Shown here: positions 16,651 to 25,486 of the stretch, one piece after another
Layout: the number at the start of each line of letters is the position of its first letter
Position numbering within the stretch: position 1 is the stretch's first letter
Source: Clostridia bacterium
Lineage (GTDB): Bacteria; Bacillota; Clostridia; Oscillospirales; Ruminococcaceae
DNA length: 64,000 nucleotides
Direction of reading: 5' to 3'
NCBI GenBank assembly: GCA_009929695.1
Contig: RZZW01000005.1
Location: 1-64,000 of the forward strand
The notes under the pieces: model-generated
The model's input: only the letters and a program-made list of their open reading frames with translations
Databases searched by the model: none
What the model was told of the DNA's origin: nothing
Program-made: the position numbers and the translations under genes

Positions 16651-16755
16651 TTTATATGTATTATAACTCTTTTTTCTTGCATAAGCAATACCACAATATG
16701 TAGTGTTTACAAATAAATACTTACCTAAATATAGTCAAAAAGTTAAATTTTACAC

Positions 16756-16784
16756 TTGACAACGCAGGGTGTGTGTGATATAAA
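16756..16784 (+). promoter_or_regulatory. SigA-type promoter of pflB-pflA
   Basis: TTGACA (16756-16761), 17-bp spacer, TATAAA (16779-16784), starting a transcript that opens directly into the ZTP riboswitch. Confidence 0.85.
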
Positions 16785-16799
16785 TAGATTATAAGTTAA

Positions 16800-16908
16800 A
16801 AGCGGTGCGTGACTGACGGATTTGTGGGCATACCACAAGGGAGCGCATCGTAAACATCGCCGACCGTCTGGGCAATTCCGATTTTGAAAGGGATTGCCCT
16901 TTTGTTTT
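16800..16908 (+). ncRNA. ZTP riboswitch (pfl motif) with terminator
   Basis: The aptamer shows the conserved words of the pfl/ZTP class in order: TGCGTGACTGACGGA (16805-16819), a variable hairpin TGTGG...CCACA, AGGGAGCGCA (about 16829-16838), and the pseudoknot strand CCGTCTGGGCA (16864-16874). TGCG pairs with CGCA. The expression platform is a terminator, GGGCAATTCC (16870-16879) with GGGATTGCCC (16890-16899), then TTTTGTTTT. Its left arm overlaps the conserved CTGGGCA, so ligand binding should prevent termination. ZTP/ZMP signals low 10-formyl-THF; control of formate-producing pyruvate formate-lyase fits the known role of the class. Confidence 0.93.
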
Positions 16909-16933
16909 CGGAAAAAAGCGAAAGGGAAACATT

Positions 16934-19165
16934 ATGAAATACTCAAATCCATGTGGCTTTAAGCTTGGCAAATGGCAGGACGAAATCAACGTGCGCGATT
17001 TTATTCAGACAAACTACACCCCCTATGAGGGCGACGCCACCTTCCTCGCGGGCGCGACAAAACGCACAAGCGCCCTTATGGAAAAACTGAACGCGCTATT
17101 AAAGCAGGAGCAAAAAAACGGCGGCGTGCTCGACATCGACACCGAAACTGTCTCCTCGCTCACAACATATCCCGCAGGTTATCTCGACAAAGAAAACGAG
17201 CTTATCGTCGGCATTCAAACGGCAAAACCGCTGTGCCGCGGCGTAAATCCGTTTGGCGGCAAGCGCATGGCACAGCAGGCTTGCGAAGCCTACGGCTATA
17301 AGCTTTCGGATAAAATCTTAAACGAATTTCAGTACCGCACCACCCACAACGAGGGCGTTTTCCGCGCATATACAGACGAGATGCGCGCCGCACGCCACGC
17401 GCATATAATCACAGGCCTGCCCGACGCCTACGGACGTGGCCGCATAATAGGCGACTACCGCCGCGTCGCGCTTTACGGCATCGACGCGCTTATCGAGGCG
17501 AAAAAAGAGGACAAAGCCGAAATCGGACGCGGCAATATGCTCGCCGACGAAATTCGCCAGACAGAGGAGCTTTATCAGCAGATAACATTTTTGGGATTCA
17601 TGAAGGACATGGCGAAAATGTACGGCGTGGACATTTCTGCCCCCGCCCAAAACGCGCTCGAGGCCGTTCAGTGGACGTATTTTGCGTACCTCGCGGGCAT
17701 CAAAGAGCAAAACGGCGCGGCGACATCTCTCGGCAGAGTAAGCACATTCCTCGATATTTATTTTGAGCGCGACATCGCAAACGGCACCTTAACAGAAGAA
17801 GCCGCGCAGGAGATAATGGATCAGTTTGTCATGAAGCTTCGCATGGCGCGCCACCTTCGCACGCCAGAATACAACGAGGTTTTCGGCGGCGACCCAATGT
17901 GGATAACAGAGAGCATCGGTGGCATCGGTCTTGACGGACGCACGCTCGTCACAAAATCAAGCTACCGCATTTTGAACACGCTCTACACGCTCGGCAGTGC
18001 GCCTGAGCCAAATTTGACAATACTTTGGAGCAAGAAATTGCCCGAGCCGTTCAAAAAATTCTGCGCAAAGGTTTCAGCCGACACAGACTCTATCCAGTAC
18101 GAAAACGACGACATCATGCGCGAGGATTACGGCGACGATTACGGCATCGCGTGCTGTGTTTCAGCAATGAAAATCGGCAAGCAGATGCAGTTCTTCGGCG
18201 CGCGCTGCAACCTGCCAAAGCTGCTTTTGCTCGCCATAAACGGCGGCCACGACGTAAAATACAACGAGCAAATCGGCCCTAAAATGAGCGTGCTCGACAC
18301 TGAAAAGCTCGACTATAATGAGGTCATGGCGCGCGTGCAAATCTACCGCGCGTGGCTCGCAAAGTTGTACGTCAACACGATGAACACCATACACTATATG
18401 CACGATAAATACGCCTACGAAAAGTCGCAGATGGCGCTTCACGACACAGACGTTCAGCGATTTATGGCGTTCGGCATCGCGGGGCTTTCTGTCATAACGG
18501 ATTCACTCAGCGCAATAAAATACGCCGATGTTAAGCCTGTTAAAAATGAGGACGGCTATGTCGTCGATTTCGTCACGACAGGCGAGTTCCCGACATATGG
18601 CAACGACGATGACCGCGCGGACGAAATTGCCGTGGAAATGGCTCACGGCATGATAACAGACCTGCGCAAAACGCCGACCTACCGCGACGCAGTGCACACG
18701 CTGTCCGTTTTGACAATCACCTCAAACGTAATGTACGGCAAAAACACCGACGCGACCCCCGACGGACGCAAAGCGGGCGAGCCGTTTGCCCCGGGCGCAA
18801 ACCCAATGCATAACCGCGAAAAAAACGGCGCTCTCGCGTCGCTAAACTCCGTCGCAAAGCTCAATTACGAGGATTGCCGCGACGGCATTTCAAACACCTT
18901 TTCAATCACACCCTCAACCCTCGGCGCTGACGAGGACGCACGCGTCACAAACCTTGTCAGCATTCTCGACGGTTATTTTGCACAAAAAGCACACCATATA
19001 AACGTCAATGTGCTCAACCGCGAAACGCTTATGGACGCGTATGAAAACCCCGAAAAATACCCGAATTTGACAGTCCGCGTGTCGGGCTATGCGGTTCACT
19101 TCAACAAGCTTTCTCGCGAGCATCAGCGCGAGGTCATAAGCCGTACATTCCACGAAAAGCTGTAA
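16934..19165 (+). CDS. pflB: pyruvate formate-lyase
   Basis: 743-aa glycyl-radical enzyme converting pyruvate and CoA to acetyl-CoA and formate in the cytosol. The adjacent catalytic cysteines are Cys407-Cys408 ([12 protein letters not shown]). The C-terminal radical loop is [10 protein letters not shown] with the radical glycine at 718. The length is that of true PFL, not of the related diol dehydratases. Ribosome site AAAGGGAAA, 26 bases after the ZTP-riboswitch terminator. It precedes its activase by 4 bases. Confidence 0.97.
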   Translation: MKYSNPCGFKLGKWQDEINVRDFIQTNYTPYEGDATFLAGATKRTSALMEKLNALLKQEQKNGGVLDIDTETVSSLTTYPAGYLDKENELIVGIQTAKPLCRGVNPFGGKRMAQQACEAYGYKLSDKILNEFQYRTTHNEGVFRAYTDEMRAARHAHIITGLPDAYGRGRIIGDYRRVALYGIDALIEAKKEDKAEIGRGNMLADEIRQTEELYQQITFLGFMKDMAKMYGVDISAPAQNALEAVQWTYFAYLAGIKEQNGAATSLGRVSTFLDIYFERDIANGTLTEEAAQEIMDQFVMKLRMARHLRTPEYNEVFGGDPMWITESIGGIGLDGRTLVTKSSYRILNTLYTLGSAPEPNLTILWSKKLPEPFKKFCAKVSADTDSIQYENDDIMREDYGDDYGIACCVSAMKIGKQMQFFGARCNLPKLLLLAINGGHDVKYNEQIGPKMSVLDTEKLDYNEVMARVQIYRAWLAKLYVNTMNTIHYMHDKYAYEKSQMALHDTDVQRFMAFGIAGLSVITDSLSAIKYADVKPVKNEDGYVVDFVTTGEFPTYGNDDDRADEIAVEMAHGMITDLRKTPTYRDAVHTLSVLTITSNVMYGKNTDATPDGRKAGEPFAPGANPMHNREKNGALASLNSVAKLNYEDCRDGISNTFSITPSTLGADEDARVTNLVSILDGYFAQKAHHINVNVLNRETLMDAYENPEKYPNLTVRVSGYAVHFNKLSREHQREVISRTFHEKL

Positions 19166-19169
19166 AAGT

Positions 19170-19892
19170 ATGGACGAATTAGCAATAAAAGGCAAAATTC
19201 ACTCGTTTGAAACACTTGGCACGCTCGACGGACCGGGCGTGCGCTTTATAGTGTTCATGCAGGGCTGTCCGCTGCGCTGCGGCTGCTGCCATAACCCTGA
19301 TACATGGCGCTTTGACGGCGGCGAGGAGTATACCGCGCAGGCTGTTTTTGAAAAAGCGCGGCGCTTTAAGCCGTATTTCGGCGCGTTCGGCGGCATAACG
19401 CTGTCGGGCGGCGAGGCGCTAATGCAGCCTAAATTCGGCGCACAGCTTTTTAAAATGTGCAAGGCAAACGGCATCACAACGTGCCTAGACACAAGCGGCT
19501 GCGCCATAAACGACGATGTTTTGGAGCTTTTAAATCACACCGACACCGTCCTGCTCGACATAAAATATACGACAGAGCAGAGTTATAAGCAGTACACCGG
19601 CGGCAGCTTAGCGGCGACGCTAGATTTCCTGCGCGTTTTAGACGAAAAGGGAATAGACACATGGCTGCGTCAGGTGATAATCACAGGCAAAAACGACGAC
19701 GACGAAAATTTGTCGCGCCTTGCAGGTATTGCAAAGACTTATAAATGCGTCAAAAAAACACAGCTTCTCGCATTCCGTAAAATGTGTACGGAAAAATACG
19801 AAAAGCTGCATATAGAGTTCCCATTCGGCAATATCGACGAAACTAGCCCCGAAAAACTAGATGAATTGCAGAAGAAATTGGATTTGTTGTAA
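19170..19892 (+). CDS. pflA: pyruvate formate-lyase activating enzyme
   Basis: 240-aa radical-SAM enzyme that installs the glycyl radical on PflB using SAM and a [4Fe-4S] cluster. The cluster motif CPLRCGCC (CxxxCxxC with an extra Cys) is at about 31-38, followed by HNPDTW. A GGE-type SAM motif (LSGGEALMQ) and YKQYTGGS come later. Only 4 bases after pflB and without a strong own ribosome site, so it is probably translationally coupled. Confidence 0.95.
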   Translation: MDELAIKGKIHSFETLGTLDGPGVRFIVFMQGCPLRCGCCHNPDTWRFDGGEEYTAQAVFEKARRFKPYFGAFGGITLSGGEALMQPKFGAQLFKMCKANGITTCLDTSGCAINDDVLELLNHTDTVLLDIKYTTEQSYKQYTGGSLAATLDFLRVLDEKGIDTWLRQVIITGKNDDDENLSRLAGIAKTYKCVKKTQLLAFRKMCTEKYEKLHIEFPFGNIDETSPEKLDELQKKLDLL

Positions 19893-19894
19893 GC

Positions 19895-19950
19895 TTACCT
19901 CATCAGTCGCCCTACAATACACCTTGTGCGAAGCTCGCCCCATACAAAAA
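19895..19950. repeat. fragment of CTTACCTCAT-type repeat
   Basis: CTTACCTCATCAGTCGCCCTACA matches, in pieces, the larger element at 34856-34963. It lies in the convergent gap between pflA and the MFS gene. Confidence 0.45.
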
Positions 19951-19960
19951 ACTCCGATAA

Positions 19961-21184
19961 TTAGAGCTGTATTTTGCGCGCTTTTTTCTCGTTATGGCAT
20001 TCAAACGCCAAGCTTAAAAGTATGCACGCGGCGCCTATTATGAATATGTATTTCAGTGAAATTTCTGCCGCTTGGAAGCTGCTTATTGTCAGTGAGCACA
20101 GCGCCGAGCCTGTGAGGGCGGCTATGCCGTTGCAAAATGCTGTGGTTGAAAAATATATACTGCGCTCGTCTGCGGGGGTTGACGCGACCTGCATTTTAAG
20201 ATATGCCACCGACAAGCCCGCGTTTGGCACGCCGCCGAGCGAGAGCACCAGCGGGAACATGAACACCGCGATATCGCCTGTTGTGACAAACCAAATAAGC
20301 GCTAACAGAAGCCCGACAGAGAAGCACAAAATGATGACGTACCGCCACCCCTTGCGCTGTGCTATGCGCGACATCACGGGCGTGAGCAGCGAGCGGACGA
20401 TGTTGCCCACTGTGCCCCAAATCATGATTTGCGCAAAGCTGACGTGCAGCACCTGAATTTGATACACCGCCGCAAAGCTGCCAACAAACATGGCAGAAAA
20501 CGACCACGAGGCATTTGACAGCATAACCAGCATATATGGCTTGTTTTTGAAAACACTTTTCAAATCAAGCTTTTTTGTTTTGTGTTGCTTATATTGAGCT
20601 GGCGGCGGCAGACTAAAAAGCGTAAATATGCTGACAATCAGCAGCGCGGCGAGCAAAATGCCCACTATAATGAAGGCGTTGAAGTACTCGTCGTGCGTTT
20701 TGGCGCGGTTGAGTATCATGCTGACGGCGCACGACGACGCGGTGAACGACAGCATGAAGCACATCTCGCGCACGGAGTAATAGTTTGCGTCCGTGTTGCC
20801 CTCGACGCGGCTGACCATCCAGTCCGTCTGTGCGGGGCACGAGAGCTGATATATGAAAACCATTGCAAAATAGCACGCCACCATCACAGCGCCCGCGATA
20901 TTTACAGGCAAAAGCACCGAAAAAAACACCATCGGCAGCAAAAGCCGCCACGCGGCGTTTGAAACGCGCACGACGGCAAAACGGTGCTTTGAGCGCACAT
21001 ACATTATGCCGCCCACGAGCTGCATGACGGGCAGCGTTGCCGTGAGGCCGGTGATAAAATTTGACACAGGCAGTGAAAAGCCGTAGTACCCCGTGAGCGC
21101 CGCAACAACGGAGCCGGAGCACGCCCAAAAAGCGGACATCGAAAACATATTATCAAGTAAAAAACCGCGCGCAGTCTTGTTCAT
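19961..21184 (-). CDS. MFS transporter
   Basis: About 407 aa from the ATG at 21184, chosen because GAGGT lies 5 bases before it; an ATG at 21244 is in frame but has no ribosome site. Twelve hydrophobic segments can be counted with a cytoplasmic loop near the middle (SLPPPAQYKQHKTKKLD). The loop after TM2 (GGIMYVRSKHRFAVVRV) replaces the canonical GxLaDRxGrR motif with a basic segment. Substrate unknown. Expressed alone. Confidence 0.8.
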   Translation of the reverse strand: MNKTARGFLLDNMFSMSAFWACSGSVVAALTGYYGFSLPVSNFITGLTATLPVMQLVGGIMYVRSKHRFAVVRVSNAAWRLLLPMVFFSVLLPVNIAGAVMVACYFAMVFIYQLSCPAQTDWMVSRVEGNTDANYYSVREMCFMLSFTASSCAVSMILNRAKTHDEYFNAFIIVGILLAALLIVSIFTLFSLPPPAQYKQHKTKKLDLKSVFKNKPYMLVMLSNASWSFSAMFVGSFAAVYQIQVLHVSFAQIMIWGTVGNIVRSLLTPVMSRIAQRKGWRYVIILCFSVGLLLALIWFVTTGDIAVFMFPLVLSLGGVPNAGLSVAYLKMQVASTPADERSIYFSTTAFCNGIAALTGSALCSLTISSFQAAEISLKYIFIIGAACILLSLAFECHNEKKARKIQL

Positions 21185-21687
21185 AGTGACCTCATACGTT
21201 ATGTTTTTATAGGTATTTTTTATGTTTTTTCCTACCTTCGCCATGATATCACAAAGCTTACATTATTGCATCACTTTTTCAAAATTATATTTAAAAAATG
21301 TACGCTTTATTAAACTGCGCCGCCTCACCCCGCGTCAGAGCGGGGTTGATTATATTTTATTTTCAGGCAAAAATAGTAATATTTGTCATCATTTTAGATG
21401 TATAATTGCGCTTCATTATTTATGTCGATTTTACACATCAGTAGCAATACTCGTGTGTTTTTTGTCGTTATGACCAAATTTTGTAAAATTAACCGTTTCA
21501 AACGGGAAATATTAGCAGTATACTTGTATGCGGCGTGAGGTCACTTTGTTAAAAATTTGACTTTATCACTATTTATGTTTAACCGCAGGAGATGACTATA
21601 TGGCGTAAATGGCAAAAAAGACACGGACGGAAAGCACAAAAAAGAGATGCCTCATAAAAATAGTATGGGGCCAAAAGGAGATTGGAA
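21185..21687. other. long intergenic gap between MFS and permease genes
   Basis: About 500 bases, AT-rich, no gene seen. It holds a GC hairpin ACCCCGC-GTCAGA-GCGGGGT (21327-21346) followed by TTGATTATATTTTA, and TTTGACTTTATCAC near 21563. A well-placed ribosome site (GCAGGAG) in front of a two-codon frame ATGGCGTAA near 21600 may be a leader or chance. TGAGGTCACT occurs twice in opposite orientation (minus strand near 21190, plus strand near 21537). Confidence 0.5.
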
Positions 21688-22858
21688 ATGGAATCAAAAG
21701 GCAAACAATCCAATAGCTTGAACAAGAGCCTTAAACTGATATTTGTTTATACGGTTGCAACAGGCTCGATATTCACATTTGTAAACTATTGGGACTCTGT
21801 ATTTTTTGGATATTGCGGAAGCGGAACATTTTTGGCGTTTGGGCTTATGACTGTGGCTATACTGCCGGTTGCGCTTGTGTATAGCGAGCTTGCGCCGCTT
21901 TTTCACACATCCGGCGGCGAGCTTATTTACAACACTGTCGGCTTAAACAAGCATTTGGGCTTTCTTGCGTCATGGCTCATCATGGCGGCGTGGATATCTG
22001 TGCCGCCCGCGGTCGTCATGGCTATACTTTCTTGGGTAAACAACACATTTCATCTTTCGCTGACGTTTACCACCATCGTAATTCTTGGCACTGTGCTGCT
22101 TGTTGTATATTTTATAATGAGCATGCAGGACGTGCAGTTTCTTGTTAAGGCACAGGCTGTGATGCTGTTTTGCAACATTGCGGTAACTGTTGTAACAGGC
22201 TTTATGCTGCTATTTTCTGGCCACTGGAGCATTTCCAACTTTGGAAATATTTTCACGACACAGCTATCCTCTGTGAACGGAATCCCAGGTTGGGCAATCG
22301 GCATGGCTTTGCTTATAACGCCATATTTTGGCTTTGAAACAGTGCCGCAGATGGTTGAGGAGGGCGACTTCCCGATCAAAAACTCTAAAAAGGCAATATG
22401 CGGCTCTATACTTACCTGCGGCATCATCTATGTTTTCTATTATTTCTGCGTCGCGGGGCTTGACTCTATGGACAATCTGCTCACAGCGCAGTCTGCAAAC
22501 GGCTTTTTGACTATAACAGCCATGCAGAATTTGCTCGGCTGGAAGATTTGGCCTGTCATCGTCGGCTTGCTTTCATGCCTTATGGGCATGGGCGCGTCGC
22601 TGCTCGGCTTCTGGATGTCAACTGTCAGAATGCTTTATTCAATGAGCAAGAAAAACTTTTTGCCCGAGGCGTTCTCAAAGGTCAACAAGCATCAGCAGCC
22701 GATACTGCCAAACGTATTTCTGCTTGTCGTCAGCATTGTTTTCATCGTTTTGCAAAACGCCGGCTCGTTTATGAACGACTTCTTTAACCTTATGTCGTTC
22801 GGCTGCGCCTGTGCTTATGCGCTAACAATGATATCCGCAGTGCGCATTCATCACAAAT
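21688..22858 (+). pseudogene. APC-family amino-acid permease, C-terminally replaced
   Basis: The ATG at 21688 has AAAGGAG 7 bases upstream. Residues 1 to about 390 are a normal APC-superfamily transporter (GSIFTFVNYWDSVFF, helix-1 region; GGELIYNTVG; ITPYFGFETVPQMVEE; STVRMLYSMSKKNFLP), with about ten membrane helices. At VRIHHKYEAP the homology stops; the frame then runs through an Arg-rich stretch to a stop at 23013. That stretch is the tail of a dehydrogenase gene read out of frame. The last two helices are missing, so function is doubtful. Confidence 0.75.
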
Positions 22859-23002
22859 ATGAAGCGCCTTGCGAAGCCTATCGAAGTCGGCGAGCTGTTC
22901 GCATTCCTCGGCAGCGACGAATCAAGCTACCTCACAGGCTCACAGGTCGTCATCGACGGCGGCAGCACACTTCCCGAAACAATGAGCATCGGCACAAATT
23001 AA
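22859..23002 (+). pseudogene. short-chain dehydrogenase C-terminal remnant
   Basis: In a different frame from the permease, 47 codons read KRLAKPIEVGELFAFLGSDE, then SSYLTGSQVVIDGGS, then TLPETMSIGTN and a stop. This is the standard end of an SDR/FabG-like protein (RxxxPxEV...FLxSDxxSYxTG...DGG). The N-terminal Rossmann part and catalytic Ser-Tyr-Lys are absent. The junction with the permease is at about 22855-22864. I infer a deletion joining two neighbouring genes. Confidence 0.85.
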
Positions 23003-23014
23003 TTTTAATATAGC

Positions 23015-23270
23015 AAAAGGGACTGTAAAAAAGAAAAGAGAAAAAAGAAGAAAGAAAAGTTGATGAGTGGCGCAATAGCGCCACATTTTAGCAGCTTGCG
23101 GATATCTTATAAGCTTACTTAAAGCTTTAAATATTTATATTTACTAAAAAATGTTGTTCTTTCAGCATTTTTTAATGTGCACAAGCTGTTTTAATGTGAT
23201 TGCTCCGCAATCACTCCATAATTTTTCTTTCTTCTCCCTTCTTTCTTCTTTTTTTACAGCCCCTTTTTAT
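23015..23270. repeat. purine-arm/pyrimidine-arm inverted element (copy 2)
   Basis: Outer ends mirror each other: AAAAGGGACTGTAAAAAA at left and TTTTTTACAGCCCCTTTTT at right, then GAAGAAAG-type and CTTTCTTC-type arms. The inside holds two small hairpins, GTGGCG...CGCCAC and GTGATTGC...GCAATCAC. It lies between convergent genes. Confidence 0.75.
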
Positions 23271-23276
23271 TTTAAT

Positions 23277-24491
23277 TTATGCAAGCACCTTGTCTATATC
23301 CTCTACTATTTGTGCGTCTAGCTTGCCGCTTTTTGACATGTCATTTAAAATCTCCATCGCCTTATCGTGCGGCATACTAGCCTTGTAAGGCCTTTCCTCC
23401 GTGAGCGCCTGATATATGTCAAGGCAGGCAAGCAGGCGTTCCCATTTGCCTAGCTGATTTGCTTTTAATCCAAAGGGATAGCCCGTGCCGTCGAGCTTTT
23501 CATGATGATGCGACGCCCATTTTGTTATCTCCTCAAGACCCTTTACCTGTGAAAGTATCTTGTGCGTGTAATACGCGTGCTTTTGAATGTGAAGATATTC
23601 GCCCGCGTTTAGCTTGTCCGGCTTTTCGAGCACGGCTCTATCGACGACAAGCTTGCCGATATCGTGAAGCGCGCCGGCAAAATAAAGCTCTGCCGCAAGC
23701 TCCTCATCCGCGCCGTAAAACCGCGCCATCTTCATGGCTTTTTGCGCGATGCCAATAGAGTGGTTTCTTGTGAAGTGAGATTTATAGTCGATGATTTTTG
23801 CAAAGGCACTCGCAAAATCGACAAGCTGCGGCGGCGTGCAGGAAATATTTCCGCCCGGCAAAAGCTCGTTTAAAAATGCGTCGATATTATCATTTGCAAG
23901 CCGCGAAAGGATATCGTCATCAAGCAGAGAAAGCAGCGCGTCGGCCTCTGATTTTGCAAAAAATTCACCGCTGTATTTGCAGATATATTCTCGAATTTCT
24001 TGAATTTTGGCATCGTTGAGCGAGCTTGTGTCAAACGCCGCGTCGACGGTGTCGGCCATTTGTATGAGGCGCTCCTTTTGCGGAATCTCCTCTGCTTTTT
24101 TGCCGAAAGCGCCGCTGCCGTCTGCATTTTCGTGATGATAGAGCACGACATTTTTCACATCGAAATATTGAAACGGCAAAAGCTGCATTATTTCCTCGCC
24201 CATGATGCAGTGCTTGCCCATGTCCGACGGCAACATTTTCGCCGCACGCTCAAAAGAGCCGCCAAATTCCTCGCTGACATATTCCGTAAGTGCGCAGTCG
24301 TGCATTACAGAGCACGCGGATAAAAGCTGCTTGTCGCCGCCGTCGCTTATAGCCCCGAGCCTGTCGCCAATAAGTATTGCAAGCGCCGCAACGCGCTTAC
24401 CGTGATTTGTCTCAACGCCAAGCAAATCATGCTCTACGCAGTCAAGAGCAAATGACAGTGCCAGCAGCACGCCGTCAAAGTCAAAATTCAT
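23277..24491 (-). CDS. tandem HD / HD-GYP domain phosphodiesterase-like protein
   Basis: 404-aa soluble protein with two HD-type halves. The first (about 1-200) keeps VMHDCALTEY and YHHENADGSG but has lost several metal ligands. The second (about 220-404) keeps the HD pair (GALHDIGKL), KHAYYTHKIL, and the HHHEKLDGTGYPFG signature of HD-GYP domains that hydrolyse cyclic di-GMP or related nucleotides. No sensor domain or membrane segment. AGGGGG ribosome site; own promoter on the minus strand. Confidence 0.88.
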   Translation of the reverse strand: MNFDFDGVLLALSFALDCVEHDLLGVETNHGKRVAALAILIGDRLGAISDGGDKQLLSACSVMHDCALTEYVSEEFGGSFERAAKMLPSDMGKHCIMGEEIMQLLPFQYFDVKNVVLYHHENADGSGAFGKKAEEIPQKERLIQMADTVDAAFDTSSLNDAKIQEIREYICKYSGEFFAKSEADALLSLLDDDILSRLANDNIDAFLNELLPGGNISCTPPQLVDFASAFAKIIDYKSHFTRNHSIGIAQKAMKMARFYGADEELAAELYFAGALHDIGKLVVDRAVLEKPDKLNAGEYLHIQKHAYYTHKILSQVKGLEEITKWASHHHEKLDGTGYPFGLKANQLGKWERLLACLDIYQALTEERPYKASMPHDKAMEILNDMSKSGKLDAQIVEDIDKVLA

Positions 24492-24536
24492 TGTCCGTGT
24501 ATCCCCCTAAATTTTCAGTGCAAAGTATTCCCCTTT

Positions 24537-24565
24537 ATTGTACTTCTAGCGTAAACATTTTACAA
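24537..24565 (-). promoter_or_regulatory. promoter of HD-GYP gene
   Basis: On the minus strand TTGTAA (24565-24560), 17-bp spacer, TACAAT (24542-24537). Confidence 0.65.
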
Positions 24566-24595
24566 TAATAATATAAATTTTTTGTATATTTACGT

Positions 24596-24632
24596 AAAAA
24601 AGCCCTGCTACATGTTGTAGCAGGGCTTTTTA
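24596..24632. terminator. intrinsic terminator of rubrerythrin gene
   Basis: Stem AGCCCTGCTACA / TGTAGCAGGGCT with a 3-base loop, flanked by A5 and T5 runs, so it works in both directions. It mainly ends the minus-strand rubrerythrin transcript. Confidence 0.9.
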
Positions 24633-24635
24633 TGC

Positions 24636-25304
24636 TTAATAATTTTCCTTGCGAAGCTCGAAATAGCTTTGCGAATAGCTGCAAACAGGGCAGACCTCGG
24701 GGGCTTCTCTGCCAACTACGATGTGCCCGCAGATGCGGCATTCCCACATTTTCTCTTCGCCTTTTGCGAAAACCTGTTGCATCTCGACGTTTTTGAGAAG
24801 CTGACGATAGCGCTCCTCGTGAGTTTTTTCGATGGCGGCAACCTTGCGGAAGCGTTCGGCAAGCTCGTGGAAGCCCTCTACCTCGGCGTCCTTTGCCATG
24901 CGGTCATACATATCAGTCCACTCGTAATTTTCGCCCTCGGCGGCATGAAGCAGGTTTTCGGCTGTCTTGCCAAGATTGCCAAGCTCCTGATACCACACGC
25001 GGGCGTGCTCCTGCTCGTTGCGGGCTGTTTTCAAGAAAATTTCGGCAAGCTGGTCGTAGCCCTCCTGCTGTGCAATGTTTGCAAAATATGTATATTTGTT
25101 GCGTGCCTGACTTTCACCTGCGAAAGCCTCCTGCAAGTTTTTCTCTGTTTTTGTGCCTGCATACGGGTTGCCTGCGGGCTTTGCGGCTTCTTCCTCAAGC
25201 TTCACAAACGCCGAAGCGGGCTGTTTGCAAACCGGACATTTGAAGTAATCGGGCAATTCGCCCTCGTGTACATAACCGCAAACTGAGCATTTCCATTTTT
25301 CCAT
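24636..25304 (-). CDS. rbr: rubrerythrin with rubredoxin-like domains at both ends
   Basis: About 222 aa from the ATG at 25304 (GAGGAAG upstream), which begins [10 protein letters not shown]. Three parts: an N-terminal rubredoxin-like CSVCGY...CPVCKQ knuckle, a central four-helix diiron domain with [13 protein letters not shown] and [11 protein letters not shown] ligand helices and a matching ExxH pair later ([24 protein letters not shown]), and a C-terminal rubredoxin CRICGH...CPVC. It reduces peroxide and protects anaerobes from oxygen. The extra N-terminal iron domain makes it longer than classic Rbr. Confidence 0.93.
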   Translation of the reverse strand: MEKWKCSVCGYVHEGELPDYFKCPVCKQPASAFVKLEEEAAKPAGNPYAGTKTEKNLQEAFAGESQARNKYTYFANIAQQEGYDQLAEIFLKTARNEQEHARVWYQELGNLGKTAENLLHAAEGENYEWTDMYDRMAKDAEVEGFHELAERFRKVAAIEKTHEERYRQLLKNVEMQQVFAKGEEKMWECRICGHIVVGREAPEVCPVCSYSQSYFELRKENY

Positions 25305-25320
25305 TTTTGTTCTTCCTCGT

Positions 25321-25326
25321 ATTATA
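25321..25326 (-). promoter_or_regulatory. -10 element of rubrerythrin gene
   Basis: TATAAT on the minus strand, 17 bases before the ATG. No good -35 is present; an imperfect palindrome CGTCC...GGACG (about 25343-25361) occupies that place, suggesting an activator or repressor site. Confidence 0.5.
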
Positions 25327-25381
25327 AAGTAGTAGTGATTAACGTCCCTCTCCAAGGACGATATGCTACAATGAATAGGGT

Positions 25382-25483
25382 GCTGTGGATTGGTTTGTTT
25401 TTCCTACCGCAAGACGGTTCTTGAAAGGATCCAACCACAGCTCTTTGTTTTAATGTTAATCAGTTAGATACCGCCAGACGGTT
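25382..25483. promoter_or_regulatory. structured leader/repeat region upstream of rubrerythrin
   Basis: A large inverted repeat GCTGTGGATTGG (25382-25393) / CCAACCACAGC (25431-25441), plus a 15-bp direct repeat TACCGC[A/C]AGACGGTT at 25405-25419 and 25469-25483; each copy is itself a small hairpin (ACCG...CGGT). It fills the gap between the hydrogenase stop and the rubrerythrin promoter. Confidence 0.5.
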
Positions 25484-25486
25484 TAT

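Noticed and set aside
16934-19165. Glycyl-radical enzyme other than PFL (choline lyase or diol dehydratase)
   Set aside because: The Cys-Cys pair at 407-408 is specific to pyruvate formate-lyase, and the activase with a single cluster follows.
21600-21690. Small frames starting ATGGCGTAA and ATGGCAAAAAAG before the permease
   Set aside because: The first is two codons long; the second overlaps the permease start and is Lys-rich without family likeness. They could be leader peptides, but nothing supports it.
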